A DNA stretch of 64,000 bases from the NCBI GenBank assembly GCA_030737875.1, contig CM060919.1, positions 806,045,160-806,109,159 of the forward strand. Reading direction: 5' to 3'. The notes beneath the pieces were generated by a model. The model worked only from the letters and a program-made list of their open reading frames with translations, was not told where the DNA came from and searched no databases. The first letter of the stretch is position 1; each line of letters opens with the position of its first letter. This DNA comes from Allium sativum (Eukaryota > Streptophyta > Magnoliopsida > Asparagales > Amaryllidaceae). Of the stretch, positions 26,925 to 36,564 are shown piece after piece. The position numbers and the translations under genes were made by a program.

Positions 26925-27245
26925 AGGGGGGGGGGCATCGGCTTCGTCGAGGCTTTGCAGGTCGGAGGGGGGGGGTCGGCTTCGTCGAGGCTTTGCAGGT
27001 CGGAGGGGGGGGGGTCGGCTTCATCGAGGCTTTGCAGGTCGGAGGGGGGGGGGGTCGGCTCCGTCGAGGGGAGGGGGCTTCGATTCGTTCAGGTGGCTGG
27101 AGGGAAGAGGAGGGTTGAACGCTGAGGGCGACGCGATGCCCCTGGGTGGCGGCGGCGATGGGCGATCGTCGCCCTTCCTTCTTCTTCTTTTTTTTTTTTA
27201 TGCTGTAAATCGATTTCTAATTAAATCGGGGGGGGGGGGGGGGGC
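26925..27245. repeat. GC-rich tandem repeat with poly-G tracts, E1 5' LTR copy
   Basis: Same repeat as at 18825-19140. G-run lengths differ slightly between LTRs, and the long run ends near 27244. Confidence 0.85.
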
Positions 27246-28180
27246 AGAAGATAAGAGAAAAGGGGGGGTTTCTTTTTTTTTATTTATTATTTTATTATTT
27301 TATTATTTTATAAAAGTTGACTTTCACAAACGTCATCAAAACGAGGCCCACCACCTGCCGTCCATAGCGTTTAACCCCCATTCCGAACACAATGGGATAT
27401 GTATCGTTGGCTGATTCAATCATTTGAATCAGTTTCCGTTAAATTTTCATTTAACTCTATATATTGAATTTTAAACGTACATTTCAAATTACCGGGGCCA
27501 CATACGAACACGAAAAATTCCAGAAAAATATTTTCTAGCTTCGTATTGACGATACGGTCCTAACAAAACTAGTTTCGTCGAATTCTGAGACCGTTTGAAA
27601 AATGGCCAACTTCCAGTCGATTAAAATCAACTGAAACTGGTCAAACGCGTTTTCCTTTGCCACGCTCACATATTGATTCGAAAATTTATGAAATTTGGAA
27701 TCTAGCAATAACTTAACCTCACGGACCCAACAAAAGTGGTTTCGTCGAAATCCGAGGTCGTTTGCAAAATATCCATTTTTAAGGGCCTGAATTCCATAGC
27801 GACTATTCAGAATTTTCAACTGGACATATCTTTTGATTCCCGCTATGAAATCTTGATTTTTCGGATTCGATAGAAATATATTATCAATTAGATCCTATCA
27901 TTTTTGGTTTCACTAAAATCCGGATTGTTTTGCACCCGGTACATTCAATTGAAGTTTGAAATCGAATTATCGAACTACCGCGCCATTTTCAATTCTATTT
28001 ATAATTATATATAAATATTTATATTCTAACGACGACGCGTATAAATATATTCGTTCGAATTATATTTAAAATAAATTTCTCGTCGATACTATTTAAAATA
28101 ATTCATTTTAAATATTCAAAATTCGCTAAAATTGCCAAAATAAAAATTTTAAACTGGCTCAGAATTTGTGGGTTATTACA

Positions 28181-28185
28181 TACAA
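28181..28185. repeat. Target site duplication of E1, right copy
   Basis: TACAA directly follows the 5' LTR end, identical to 13001-13005. Confidence 0.92.
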
Positions 28186-30811
28186 TTAAAACCTTGCTTT
28201 AGTTATAAAATAAATTTTATAACCAAACTCCATCAATTCGCCTGACAGCACAACAATGCTTAACAAAAATGTGGATTCAAGGCCATTTGCTGCCAATTCC
28301 TTAATCAATACCATTTATTGATTTAACAACAATGTTGAATTACCTTCAATGTAAATATTCCAACATGTTTTCAATATCAATGGGGTCAAACCAATTCATA
28401 TAAACAATATAAAAATAGACAACATACATAATATTTGAGGAACCCGGTCGGATTCCTCCAACCTATCCTTCCTTGCATCACAGTTCATTATAAAATATTA
28501 TAATAATATGGAAATTTCAGCCAATACACTTCAAATGATGTGAACAAATTTAACGTCAACTAATAGCAAACAAATAACGTCTAAGGCAACCAATCAACCA
28601 ATTTATACTATTAATGATTAAATTATAATTAAATGGATTTATCATATTATAGAATTCTAGAAATATATTAGAGTTAACTCACCTTTTATTTTGATTGACG
28701 GTTTGTGCGTTGTATCATATAATTATAAACAGACATTTAAAATTACATGAAATTACAACTGTTTCTGACCCAACCATCTTGTACACGTAGCCTCCGTCGC
28801 CACGATCCCAACGGATCCTATTTCACGTAATTCCGATATCGTATGAATAACCTATGGTAAATACAAGTTTTAACGTATTTTATAAACTATATTATAAATA
28901 GATTAATAATTAATTAAACTAATTTTACCTTAATTTCGGTTAATCCTTGCCACATCATCCTGGTATTAGACAAAATGTGTTTTGTTTCCTGTCTAATCTT
29001 CGTGCCCGACTTCCCCCTTCCAGCCTTCTTTATTCACAAATCTCGACCAACAAATTGTCACGCCGCCGACACTCCAGACAGCCTGAGCCCCACCTGACCT
29101 CGCTGGCACTACCGCCAGACCCCGACGTCCCCATAACAGAAGCACCAACCCTCCAGCCACCATGAATTCGCCATAACCTTCCCTCGAACGCAGATCAGAA
29201 AACCTACAATTCCACCGTCGTTACCCCACCGAAAGCCACGAAACCACCATGCCTAGAACCTCCTCTTCCTCAGCTACCATCGATCATTAGATGGCCGACA
29301 CTAACTCCTCCCTTAACGTCGTCAAAATCGCAAATTCCCGATTAAACATGTGAAAACATCCCCTTAATTCGACAATTCTAATCATCTCCGCTTCTCGATC
29401 ACCACGGTCATTTTCAGGCCCTCCGACCGAAAGCAAACTTCTAGCCCTTCCTTTCACCTACATCTTCGCTTCGGACCCATTGGCCTATTGACATCTCTAT
29501 CGTACAAAAATCATGGAAAATCGAAATGGGACAGTCACGGTTTATGGACGAATCCGGCTACCAAAGTCAACGAAACCCCCTCAAATTTAAACGTAGCTAG
29601 CCCTCGACTAGATCTACATCTTTTGTGTTGGAAGCTTTGATCAATTCCAAACAGAATTTGAGAAACAATTTAATTTGTGGATGGAGTGTTTTCAGCAAAT
29701 TTCTGGATGATATGAATGAATTGGATGGAAGGCTGAAGCTTGGGGTGAATATATAATGATAAATAATAAATTTTGATTTGACATGACTAGTGACGATGAC
29801 CAACGATTTTGATTTCGTTCCTATCACAATTTCTGAAAGTTTTTTATTTGCTTTTATGCCACATACAAACTCCGTTCGAGACGAAAATGGACCTCATGGT
29901 ATAATTTGATGTTACAATCCTAATGAAACTTGTTTCATCGAATTCCAGGTCCATTTGCTCAAACGACGCTCATTCACGTCCAAATGGTCGTTTTATTTGC
30001 ATTTAATTTTGTTGCTCTTACAAATTGACTCCAATTGACGCGAAACTTGAAACCTAGCAATAATTAGCTGTTGTTGTCTTAATAAAATTTATTTCATCGA
30101 AAATGGAGGTTGTTTGAATAAGGTCCCTTTATAAGAGTCCAATTTACCTTAAAATAAATCAATTAAAAAATAAGTCAATATAAAAATAATAAAATATTAT
30201 AACCGGACATACTCGACTAGAATTTCATACAGTTCCAAAATAAAATATCTTGAGTTGAATTAAAGGCTAAATCGATATTCAATAAAATAGAATTCCTTAT
30301 TTTTATATACTTAATCGTTATAATTTATATACAAATTCCATAACGACCATTTTAAAATTTTATTTGGACATAAAACAAAATCTACAACACGAAAACTCGA
30401 TTTTTCTCTTCCACTAGAAAAATAATTATCTAACGGATTCGGACATTTCTTGTTTCAAAGAAATCCGACTTATATTGGACCTTGCATAGTCGAATGAAGT
30501 TCAAAATGTAATATTACGAACTACCGCGCCGCTGCAGCTCATTTTAAAATTAAATTATAAATTAAACGTTCTAGTGTCGCTTAATAAACAAAATTATTAA
30601 TATAATTCAAACCCAAACTGCACTAAATTCTTTTAAATTGGCAAATCATATAATACTGCAAATTTAGCCAATTTCGACTATTCTAGAATTATATTATTAT
30701 TTATATAAAAAAATATTTAGAATTATTTAATTCAAGCTAATTAAATTACAAAATAATATTTAAACGGTATTTAAATATTCAATTAAACGATTAAAATTCT
30801 GGACCGCAACA
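28181..30811 (-). mobile_element. E2 3' LTR, right portion
   Basis: This continues the LTR that stops at 13005 and ends with a decayed terminus GGACCGCAACA at 30801-30811. It contains 'agttaactcacc' at 28673-28683, matching 'gtttaactcacc' in E4 (54989-55000) and 'cattaactcaca' in E5. A TATATA on the minus strand near 29749-29754 is a promoter candidate. The GC-richer stretch 28940-29400 has open frames (28947-29165 plus, for example) without family resemblance; it occupies the place where E1 has GC-rich repeats and E4 has a gene-like segment. Confidence 0.75.
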
Positions 30812-31079
30812 AAATCCATTAAATCTTCAAAAATCTAGTTAGCTAAAATCTTCCATTCAACTTTCTAAACTTTTATTTTCAACTGACCATATAAGTTTTA
30901 ATAGAAAAACCAATTCATTTCTATCGATAAAAAATTTCAAAAATTTTGAAAAATTTCTAATATCATAAGTTTTTGAAAATTTCGGCAATATCTCCCATGT
31001 ACGGAGGGACTTCTGCAATATAATAACAGAGATAAAAATGTATTCATCGATCAACAGGGTCGGAAAACCAATCCATATA

Positions 31080-31095
31080 CCAAAATTTTGTATTT
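31080..31095. repeat. SINE target site duplication, left copy
   Basis: 16 bases, CCAAAATTTTGTATTT, repeated exactly at 31324-31339. Confidence 0.92.
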
Positions 31096-31323
31096 AAAAA
31101 AAATCTACTTGATGAAATCGAAGGCAGCTAAGTTACTCGCCTGTCCACCACAGCGGCTCCCCTTTTGACTAGCCTAGCACAGAGGCTTTTGTCCCTAACC
31201 GAGTTATAGGTTTTATGGGTACCCACCTCCGCACCTTGAATGGGAGTAGGGCAGACAAGTATCGAACCTGCGACCTCGTTAACAGGAAGCAAGTAACATA
31301 CCATTGCGCCACTACTTATGGAC
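31096..31323 (-). mobile_element. tRNA-derived SINE, 228 bp
   Basis: On the minus strand the 5' region carries an RNA polymerase III box A, TGGCGCAATGG (31301-31311), and 33 bases later a box B, GGTTCGATAC (31259-31268), the layout of a tRNA-type promoter. The body ends in minus sense in a short T run (the A run at 31096-31103). Exact 16-bp direct repeats flank it, as expected of LINE-mediated insertion. A genuine tRNA gene is unlikely: the sequence does not fold into a clear acceptor stem and runs on for a further 150 bp. The T-type tail recalls plant Au-like SINEs, but I cannot assign the family from memory. Confidence 0.88.
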
Positions 31324-31339
31324 CCAAAATTTTGTATTT
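31324..31339. repeat. SINE target site duplication, right copy
   Basis: Exact copy of 31080-31095. Confidence 0.92.
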
Positions 31340-32235
31340 TACATAGGCGTACCTTATATAAGCGCTATTTAGCGTAAGCAATAGGCAATAAGCTAAACAT
31401 GAGCTTGTTCAGTTAGCATGAAGCTATAGCCAAACTGGATCTATTAGCTCTATAATTCAATCAAATAGGTTCAAAAGTGAATTAGATCCTACATCTGTTC
31501 TTAACTCAGATGAAATTCATTAGCTTCATAATCATGCAACAAAGGTTCAATATTCAGATTCTTCATTTCAATCTATTTTGTATACTCTTCATTTATATGA
31601 AATCTATTCATAGCCAATTCATTAACAATCCATTTTGATACGTAAATTGAATCCTTCAAATCCCATTCAGATTCATTTACTTGAATTCATTTCAATAAGT
31701 TTAATTCATTCTTCTAGATTAGTTCTCAATCAAATTTATTCACCTTTTAAATCTATAGTCATGCAATTACACAATTCAAATTAATTCTCAATGCAAATTC
31801 ATTATACTGGAATATCAGTTTTGAATGTATTTCTATTGACCTAAGTTGAATTTTATTTCAAAACTCAAGTTCAATTTACAACTTATATTTTAACTCAATA
31901 TATTTGATTGCATAAGTTAAATTAAATATTAAAATTCTAGTTTACACATTCCATATTTGAAATCTTTTTTTTGGTTAGATCATTCCAACTTCAATTTGAA
32001 TTCCATTCAAATCAATATTGGTGTATTTTTTGATTACCAATATTATAATCATTTGAGAAAATTATTACCTTTATCTTCTTTAAAAATTATACAGGTCAAA
32101 AATAATATAAAATAATTTCATATATAATTACAAATATGCGCTCTCATATATATATACTCAAACTCAATCTAGGGTATTTCTAACCCCATCTCTACTGAGT
32201 TATGCCACAGAGCCAAGGTTATTACTAAACCTTAT

Positions 32236-32248
32236 GCTCTAATACCAC
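32236..32248 (-). other. E2 primer binding site, one mismatch
   Basis: In minus sense GTGGTATTAGAGC, i.e. the iMet core with one C-to-T change, directly beside the LTR. Confidence 0.8.
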
Positions 32249-32422
32249 TTTAATGACCCGGTAGATTTCGAAGCTCGAATTTCAACAATCGTACATTACC
32301 CTGCATTTACTTGCCAAACAAAAGCATCAAAAACACCAGAATGTTAATAGAAAGAAACTAGGGGGTGAGAAGTAGAAAGAAAGAAATATTAGAATATATG
32401 AATACCAACGACATAGAATCAC
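32249..32422 (-). mobile_element. E2 5' LTR, first 174 bp, cut by E3
   Basis: TTTAATGACCCGG (a decayed TGTAAYGACCC) and what follows match the start of the E2 3' LTR at 9578: 'tttcaacaatcgtacatt', 'accctgcattta' and 'gttaatagaaagaaact' each have counterparts. E3 begins at 32423. The remainder of this LTR is not found in the window. Confidence 0.75.
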
Positions 32423-32782
32423 TGTAACGACCCGGCTTTTTGCTCGGTTTTCATCGGTAATTAAACCAACTTAAACCGTTCATAAAGACGGATTATTAGG
32501 GGCACTTACACATTTGCACAAAATAAAAACAACTTTTCCATTATCATTAAAATAATATTACATCAGAGTTACAAGAGGTACATCAGAGTACATCGGTTAC
32601 ACAGCGGAAGAGATACTAAACTCAACGGAAGAATGCGGATGCTCTAAACATAATAGCTCCAGTTAAACCAGAATCCTGCTCCAACTAACTCCAAGGCTAA
32701 ATATGCAAACCAAACTACTAGGCTGCCCGTGTAAAAATTAAGGGCACCCAGAGTTTACGTGTGGGAATAATAAACTCCATGT

Positions 32783-32796
32783 CAGTCATGGGACTG
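32783..32796 (-). other. E3 copy of hairpin H1
   Basis: CAGTC (32783-32787) and GACTG (32792-32796), with the same 'gtgtgagaac' flank as E1. Confidence 0.55.
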
Positions 32797-33951
32797 GTGT
32801 GAGAACTCAAAACAGTTATCTTTAGGGTTTATTTTAAAGTTAGGTAATTCACCGGCGTCGCCAATGCAGAACGGGTTTACTCCATGTGCAGAATGGGTTT
32901 ACTCCATGTGCAAAACGGTTTTACTCCATGTGAATACCGGTGCATAGAAATCCACAATGACTTTTTGAAAAAATGAAGCTATTATAAGCTCGTCCCACAT
33001 CACACAATGCAAGTGCACACCAAATGGGCGAGTTTTGCCTTATCATAACCCAAAATGCCTTCATACATGAAAATCCTCTTTTACTACTACATATAGTATG
33101 AAAAATCTTTTCGCAAATAAATGTATTAATCCTAGCCAGCATAGTGCGCCATCCGATTATACTGACAATCCTGCCGGTAACCAGCAGGCTATACAATCGA
33201 AACCGTATGGGCTCGTAGTGGAGATTGGGTTTCGAACATGATGGTTCCTAGTATGAAAGATCATTCGTGGGCTCACAAACTTTCTTGCGCGCATCATCCC
33301 AGTACTTGCAGATAACGTCTAGACTCGGACTCTGTTATACTAACCCACCATACATGAATCAGAGTACCCAACAAATAACGTCCTAGACTGGGGACTTCGT
33401 AGTATCCTTTCATCATCACATCCCGGTGCACCGAACATACGAAACGAACATAAAAATATAACTACCGCTTTTCATTAATATGGGGTGTGAGGTTCATCGA
33501 GGTCACGATATACACAAACTACGCTTAAATAAGCCATGCTTTGATCATCCATAGCTCATCACATAACTTAAGTATGCAACATTGTCCATTCACTACGCAT
33601 CACTGATTTCTATCAATATATAACCTCTAAGCTCATACGTCTTAGAGAAGGGTGTTAAGCAAGAGAATAAATTCTCCGCCACTAAGCAGATATATATTAA
33701 TAAAGCTTAGTGCTACACAGTCAATTACAATGTCAGACACACAATCCATACATGTCCATTCTAGGTCTGAATGAAACAACAATCCGGAATTCCTTCACAT
33801 ATGTTCGGGCTTCTTGCCACTTAGCTGATTTATAAAATCCATCTGCGAATGGGAGCCAGCCATTGAGACATTCAACAAGTCACCCTTACGACACGAAGGG
33901 TCCCGGACTTCAATGCCGGCTCCAATGTCTTCAATTGCTCCACAACGTCGT

Positions 33952-34010
33952 ATTATTAATTGGAATGGTTTTCAGACATAATTCTGATCCCGGTCTTTCC
34001 AAATAATAAG
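33952..34010 (-). other. E3 copy of hairpin H2
   Basis: The 14-base arms (33952-33965 and 33997-34010) pair at 12 of 14 positions; an inner CAGA/TCTG stem (33973-33986) and CCGGTCTTTCC follow. The arms share almost no sequence with the E1 arms. Confidence 0.6.
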
Positions 34011-34312
34011 TGCAATTAAAAACACAATCACGTAACACATAGGCTTTCTACCAAGTCTCCTTCCATTTTGGATTTCGTTAAATTAAACTTCTTTAAATCT
34101 ATTCTCAAATTATCTTTAACAAAATCCATATTTAACCCTTCTTCTTTAAAAAACATCCCTTAAATCCAAGATAATCTAGCCCTAAAGCCTTAATTAATTT
34201 TCCGTTTGATAACTCGTTATCGAAAATCCAGTTTCCTTTGAAAACCCTTACCCCACATTTCAACCCTAGTTTCAAATTAAATTGATTTTCCAACATTCCA
34301 TTCTTTAATCTT

Positions 34313-34355
34313 AACTAAAAGTTTATACTTTCTTTCCAATTCCTCACTTTTAGTT
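34313..34355 (-). other. Hairpin with perfect 10-bp arms in E3
   Basis: AACTAAAAGT (34313-34322) and ACTTTTAGTT (34346-34355) lie in the interval between H2 and H3, where E1 has its H5 pair. Confidence 0.55.
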
Positions 34356-34420
34356 TCCTCAAATCAAAGATCTGATTAAATCCTCAAATTACGATATGAA
34401 TTTTCATAACTCAATCTCAT

Positions 34421-34469
34421 TGGGTTTCAAGAATCATATTATTGAAGATATGATTCACGACAAAACCCA
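34421..34469 (-). other. E3 copy of hairpin H3
   Basis: 'tgggttt' and 'aaaaccca' close the element, with inner arms GAATCATAT and ATATGATTC perfectly paired. E1 has GAAC/GTTC-type arms at the same place with the same flanks. Confidence 0.6.
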
Positions 34470-34710
34470 AATCAGTTGATATTGAACATAAGTTACAGAA
34501 ATTGTATCTACTTATATTCAATATCAATTCTCATAATCAACGAATACTATAAGTGGAATAACGATATAATAATAGTATCTTCCAAATTCCTCAAATAGCA
34601 TACGCTTACACCAAAGAATTTCATACCAAATATCCGAAGATTATTTCTATCCAACTTATCCCAATCAAATTGGGAAACCTGTATCTTAATTTAAAGATTT
34701 ATCCAAACCT

Positions 34711-35555
34711 TTGACATTAGATGTTTGCATATATGACTTTGCATCACTTAGTTTGCATTTTATCATGCCCCATATGTTTGTATCTTTGTAGCGTTTCATT
34801 TTCTTGTAGCACTTTACTTCTTTTGCAGAATTTACAGTCCATCATGGTAGACCCATGGTATGTTTTATTTCAATGGGGCTTGTGTCATTATAGGTGTTGT
34901 CCCCATATCTCATCAATCGTCGCACGTTTGAACTTGCTTTTACTTTATGTTGGCCGTTTGCCCCAGTTTATGATGACTACCTGATTTTACCAACTTGCGA
35001 CTAGCTTGGCATCTAGAATCTTGATTTGTCACTATAAGTATTTCCCAACCTTAATTTTCAGGATTTCACAACTGCTACATTGGCTTCGAACAATATTATG
35101 TTTTCATAGTCGCTTCTCGAGCATATCTTATCCGCATTCTTTGAGGCGGGGAGCTACCAGAATGACCGAGCTTTGCGCCATTATGATCTGGGCTTCCTAA
35201 AGGAGGAATGCCTTCTCGTCAAAGATAATTGGCCTCAATTGTCAGAAGAATTCCTTAATTGGGACTCTATGTCTGTTTGTTGAAGGGTTTCAACCTCGAT
35301 TAGGGAGTGAAGATGCCCAATTGTTGGTGATTCTTGGTTTAAACAGTTGAGGAATTCTATCCTCGAATGGGAATGAGGGAACCTTCTCTTTGGAGTCGTG
35401 AGCTCAATGGTAAGAGGCGTTTCTCCTTTTCTCCTTATCAGATAAGGATGCTTGCTTTGAAGTCACAAGCTCTTTTTTGGACGTACTGGCCTCGAAGGAC
35501 ATTGAAATTCCTAAGGAAATGCCTTGGTTTGATGATGCTAGTGTCAACTTTATCG
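34711..35555 (+). other. Unassigned segment with gene-like fragments, at the G1 left end
   Basis: It lies between truncated E3 and the tandem array. Plus-strand reading around 35105-35275 gives a continuous stretch with ordinary amino-acid composition, including HYDLGFLKEECLLVKDNW, preceded by an acceptor-like 'attttcag' near 35055-35062; another 'tcttttgcag' lies near 34820. It could be a captured host exon pair or a 3' extra region of a Tat element. I do not recognise the protein, and stops and frame changes interrupt it. Confidence 0.35.
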
Positions 35556-35559
35556 TAAT

Positions 35560-36240
35560 TTCGATGTCTTAGGACGACATGGCTACTTTGAGGTGTTGAC
35601 CATTTTGGATAACACTTGGTTTTGTCGTAAAGTCGACAGTCTTAGGACGATGTCGCGACTTTGCATTGTTTGCGGCCTTTGGATAACACTTAATTTTATC
35701 ACAACATCGATAGTCTTAAGATGACGTTGTGACTTATGGTATTAACAGTCTTCGGATAAAAATTAGCTTTATCGCAACGTTGACAATGTTAGGATGACGT
35801 TTGTTGTGTTATCTGTCTTTGGATAAAACATGGTTTTATCGCAATGTCGACAGTCTTAGGACGATGTCATGTTTTTACTATGTTAACAGTCTTTGGATAA
35901 CACTTGGTTTAATTCAAACATCGATAGTCATAAGACGATGTCACAATTTTGCATTGTTAATGGTCTTTGGATAACACCTAGGTTTATTGCAACGTCGATA
36001 GTATTAGGACTACATCGCAGCATTGTTGTGTTAACAGTTTTTGAATAACACTTGGTTTTATCGCAACGTCGAGAATCTAAGAACGATATCACGACTTTGC
36101 AGTGTTAACGGTTTTTGGATAACACCTAGTTTTATCGCAACATCGAATGTCATAGGACGATGTCTCGACTTTGCGGTGTTAATAGTTTTTGGATAACACC
36201 TAGTTTTATCATACCATCGATAGTCTTAGGACAATGTTTT
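35560..36240. repeat. Tandem array, about 9 units of 68-80 bp
   Basis: Each unit contains 'ggataacac' then 'ggttttatcgcaa' then 'tcgatagtcttaggacgatg' in diverged form. It lies downstream (minus sense) of the G1 gag. Unit-to-unit divergence is high, so the array is old. Tat-lineage Ty3/gypsy elements are known to carry such arrays in non-coding regions near the 3' LTR, which fits this position if pol is absent. Confidence 0.88.
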
Positions 36241-36564
36241 TGTTCTATCATTGCTAAACACTGCTCATATTCTAAAAATAAGCTTTTATTAATGATTAAT
36301 AAAAAAAGTAGGTTCTTTCAAATTACAAATGCCCCTGGTATGTCCCTGTGAGGCTTATTCAAGAGAAATGATAAAAAAAAGGATTAGGAAACTATCAAGT
36401 TTTTTAATAACTTAAAAAGGTAGGATGTCCATGTTTGCTTTTGAGTGCAGGCGGATTATCGGATAACCAATCTTCTGTGACTTGGTCCTACTTAAGTAGA
36501 GGTTCAATGGGACCCGATGACGATGCGCCCTTACAAACTTTTAAATCCAGTTCTTTCTTATAAG

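Larger units (their letters stand above)
21108..28180 (-). mobile_element. E1 5' LTR (7073 bp)
   Basis: Near-identical to 13006-20074 and ending TTATTACA at 28180. By eye there are a few tens of single-base differences plus small length changes in homopolymers, i.e. well under 1% divergence, so the insertion is recent relative to E2 and E5. A TATAAAAT-like motif on the minus strand near 27300-27313 precedes the C-rich repeat in element sense and could be the core promoter. The hairpins and tandem arrays of the 3' LTR are all present here, offset by about 8102 bp. Confidence 0.93.
30812..32248 (-). mobile_element. E2 interior, non-coding, holding a SINE
   Basis: About 1.19 kb once the SINE and one duplicate of its target site are removed. 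Near 30940-31015 the run 'tttcaaaaattttgaaaaat' followed by 'tttcggcaatatctccc' parallels E1 20190-20260. The post-PBS block lies at 32165-32204 and a decayed primer site at 32236-32248. The polypurine tract is not recognisable beside the LTR end. The longest frame (30857-31054 minus) does not look like a protein. Confidence 0.72.
32423..34710 (-). mobile_element. E3: truncated E-family LTR related to E1
   Basis: It starts TGTAACGACCCGG at 32423. Alignable with the E1 LTR along its whole length: 'gctgcccgtgt', 'agggcacccagagttta', 'gactggtgtgagaact', 'gagaataaattctccgcc' and the H1, H2 and H3 hairpins occur in the same order. Homology ends near 34700-34710, where sequence associated with G1 begins, so the rest of the element was deleted or displaced. 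Divergence from E1 is large, making it useful for the co-variation comparison. Confidence 0.8.

Noticed and set aside
13006..28180. Segmental or assembly duplication
   Set aside because: TG/CA ends, target duplication, polypurine tract and primer site show the two 7-kb copies are LTRs of one element.
29597..29827. Minus-strand frame in the E2 LTR near the TATA candidate
   Set aside because: Crosses the candidate promoter and has no counterpart in E1 or E4.
31251..31320. A functional tRNA gene
   Set aside because: Box A and B are present, but there is no clear acceptor stem, the sequence continues as a 228-bp unit, and exact 16-bp target duplications flank the whole unit.
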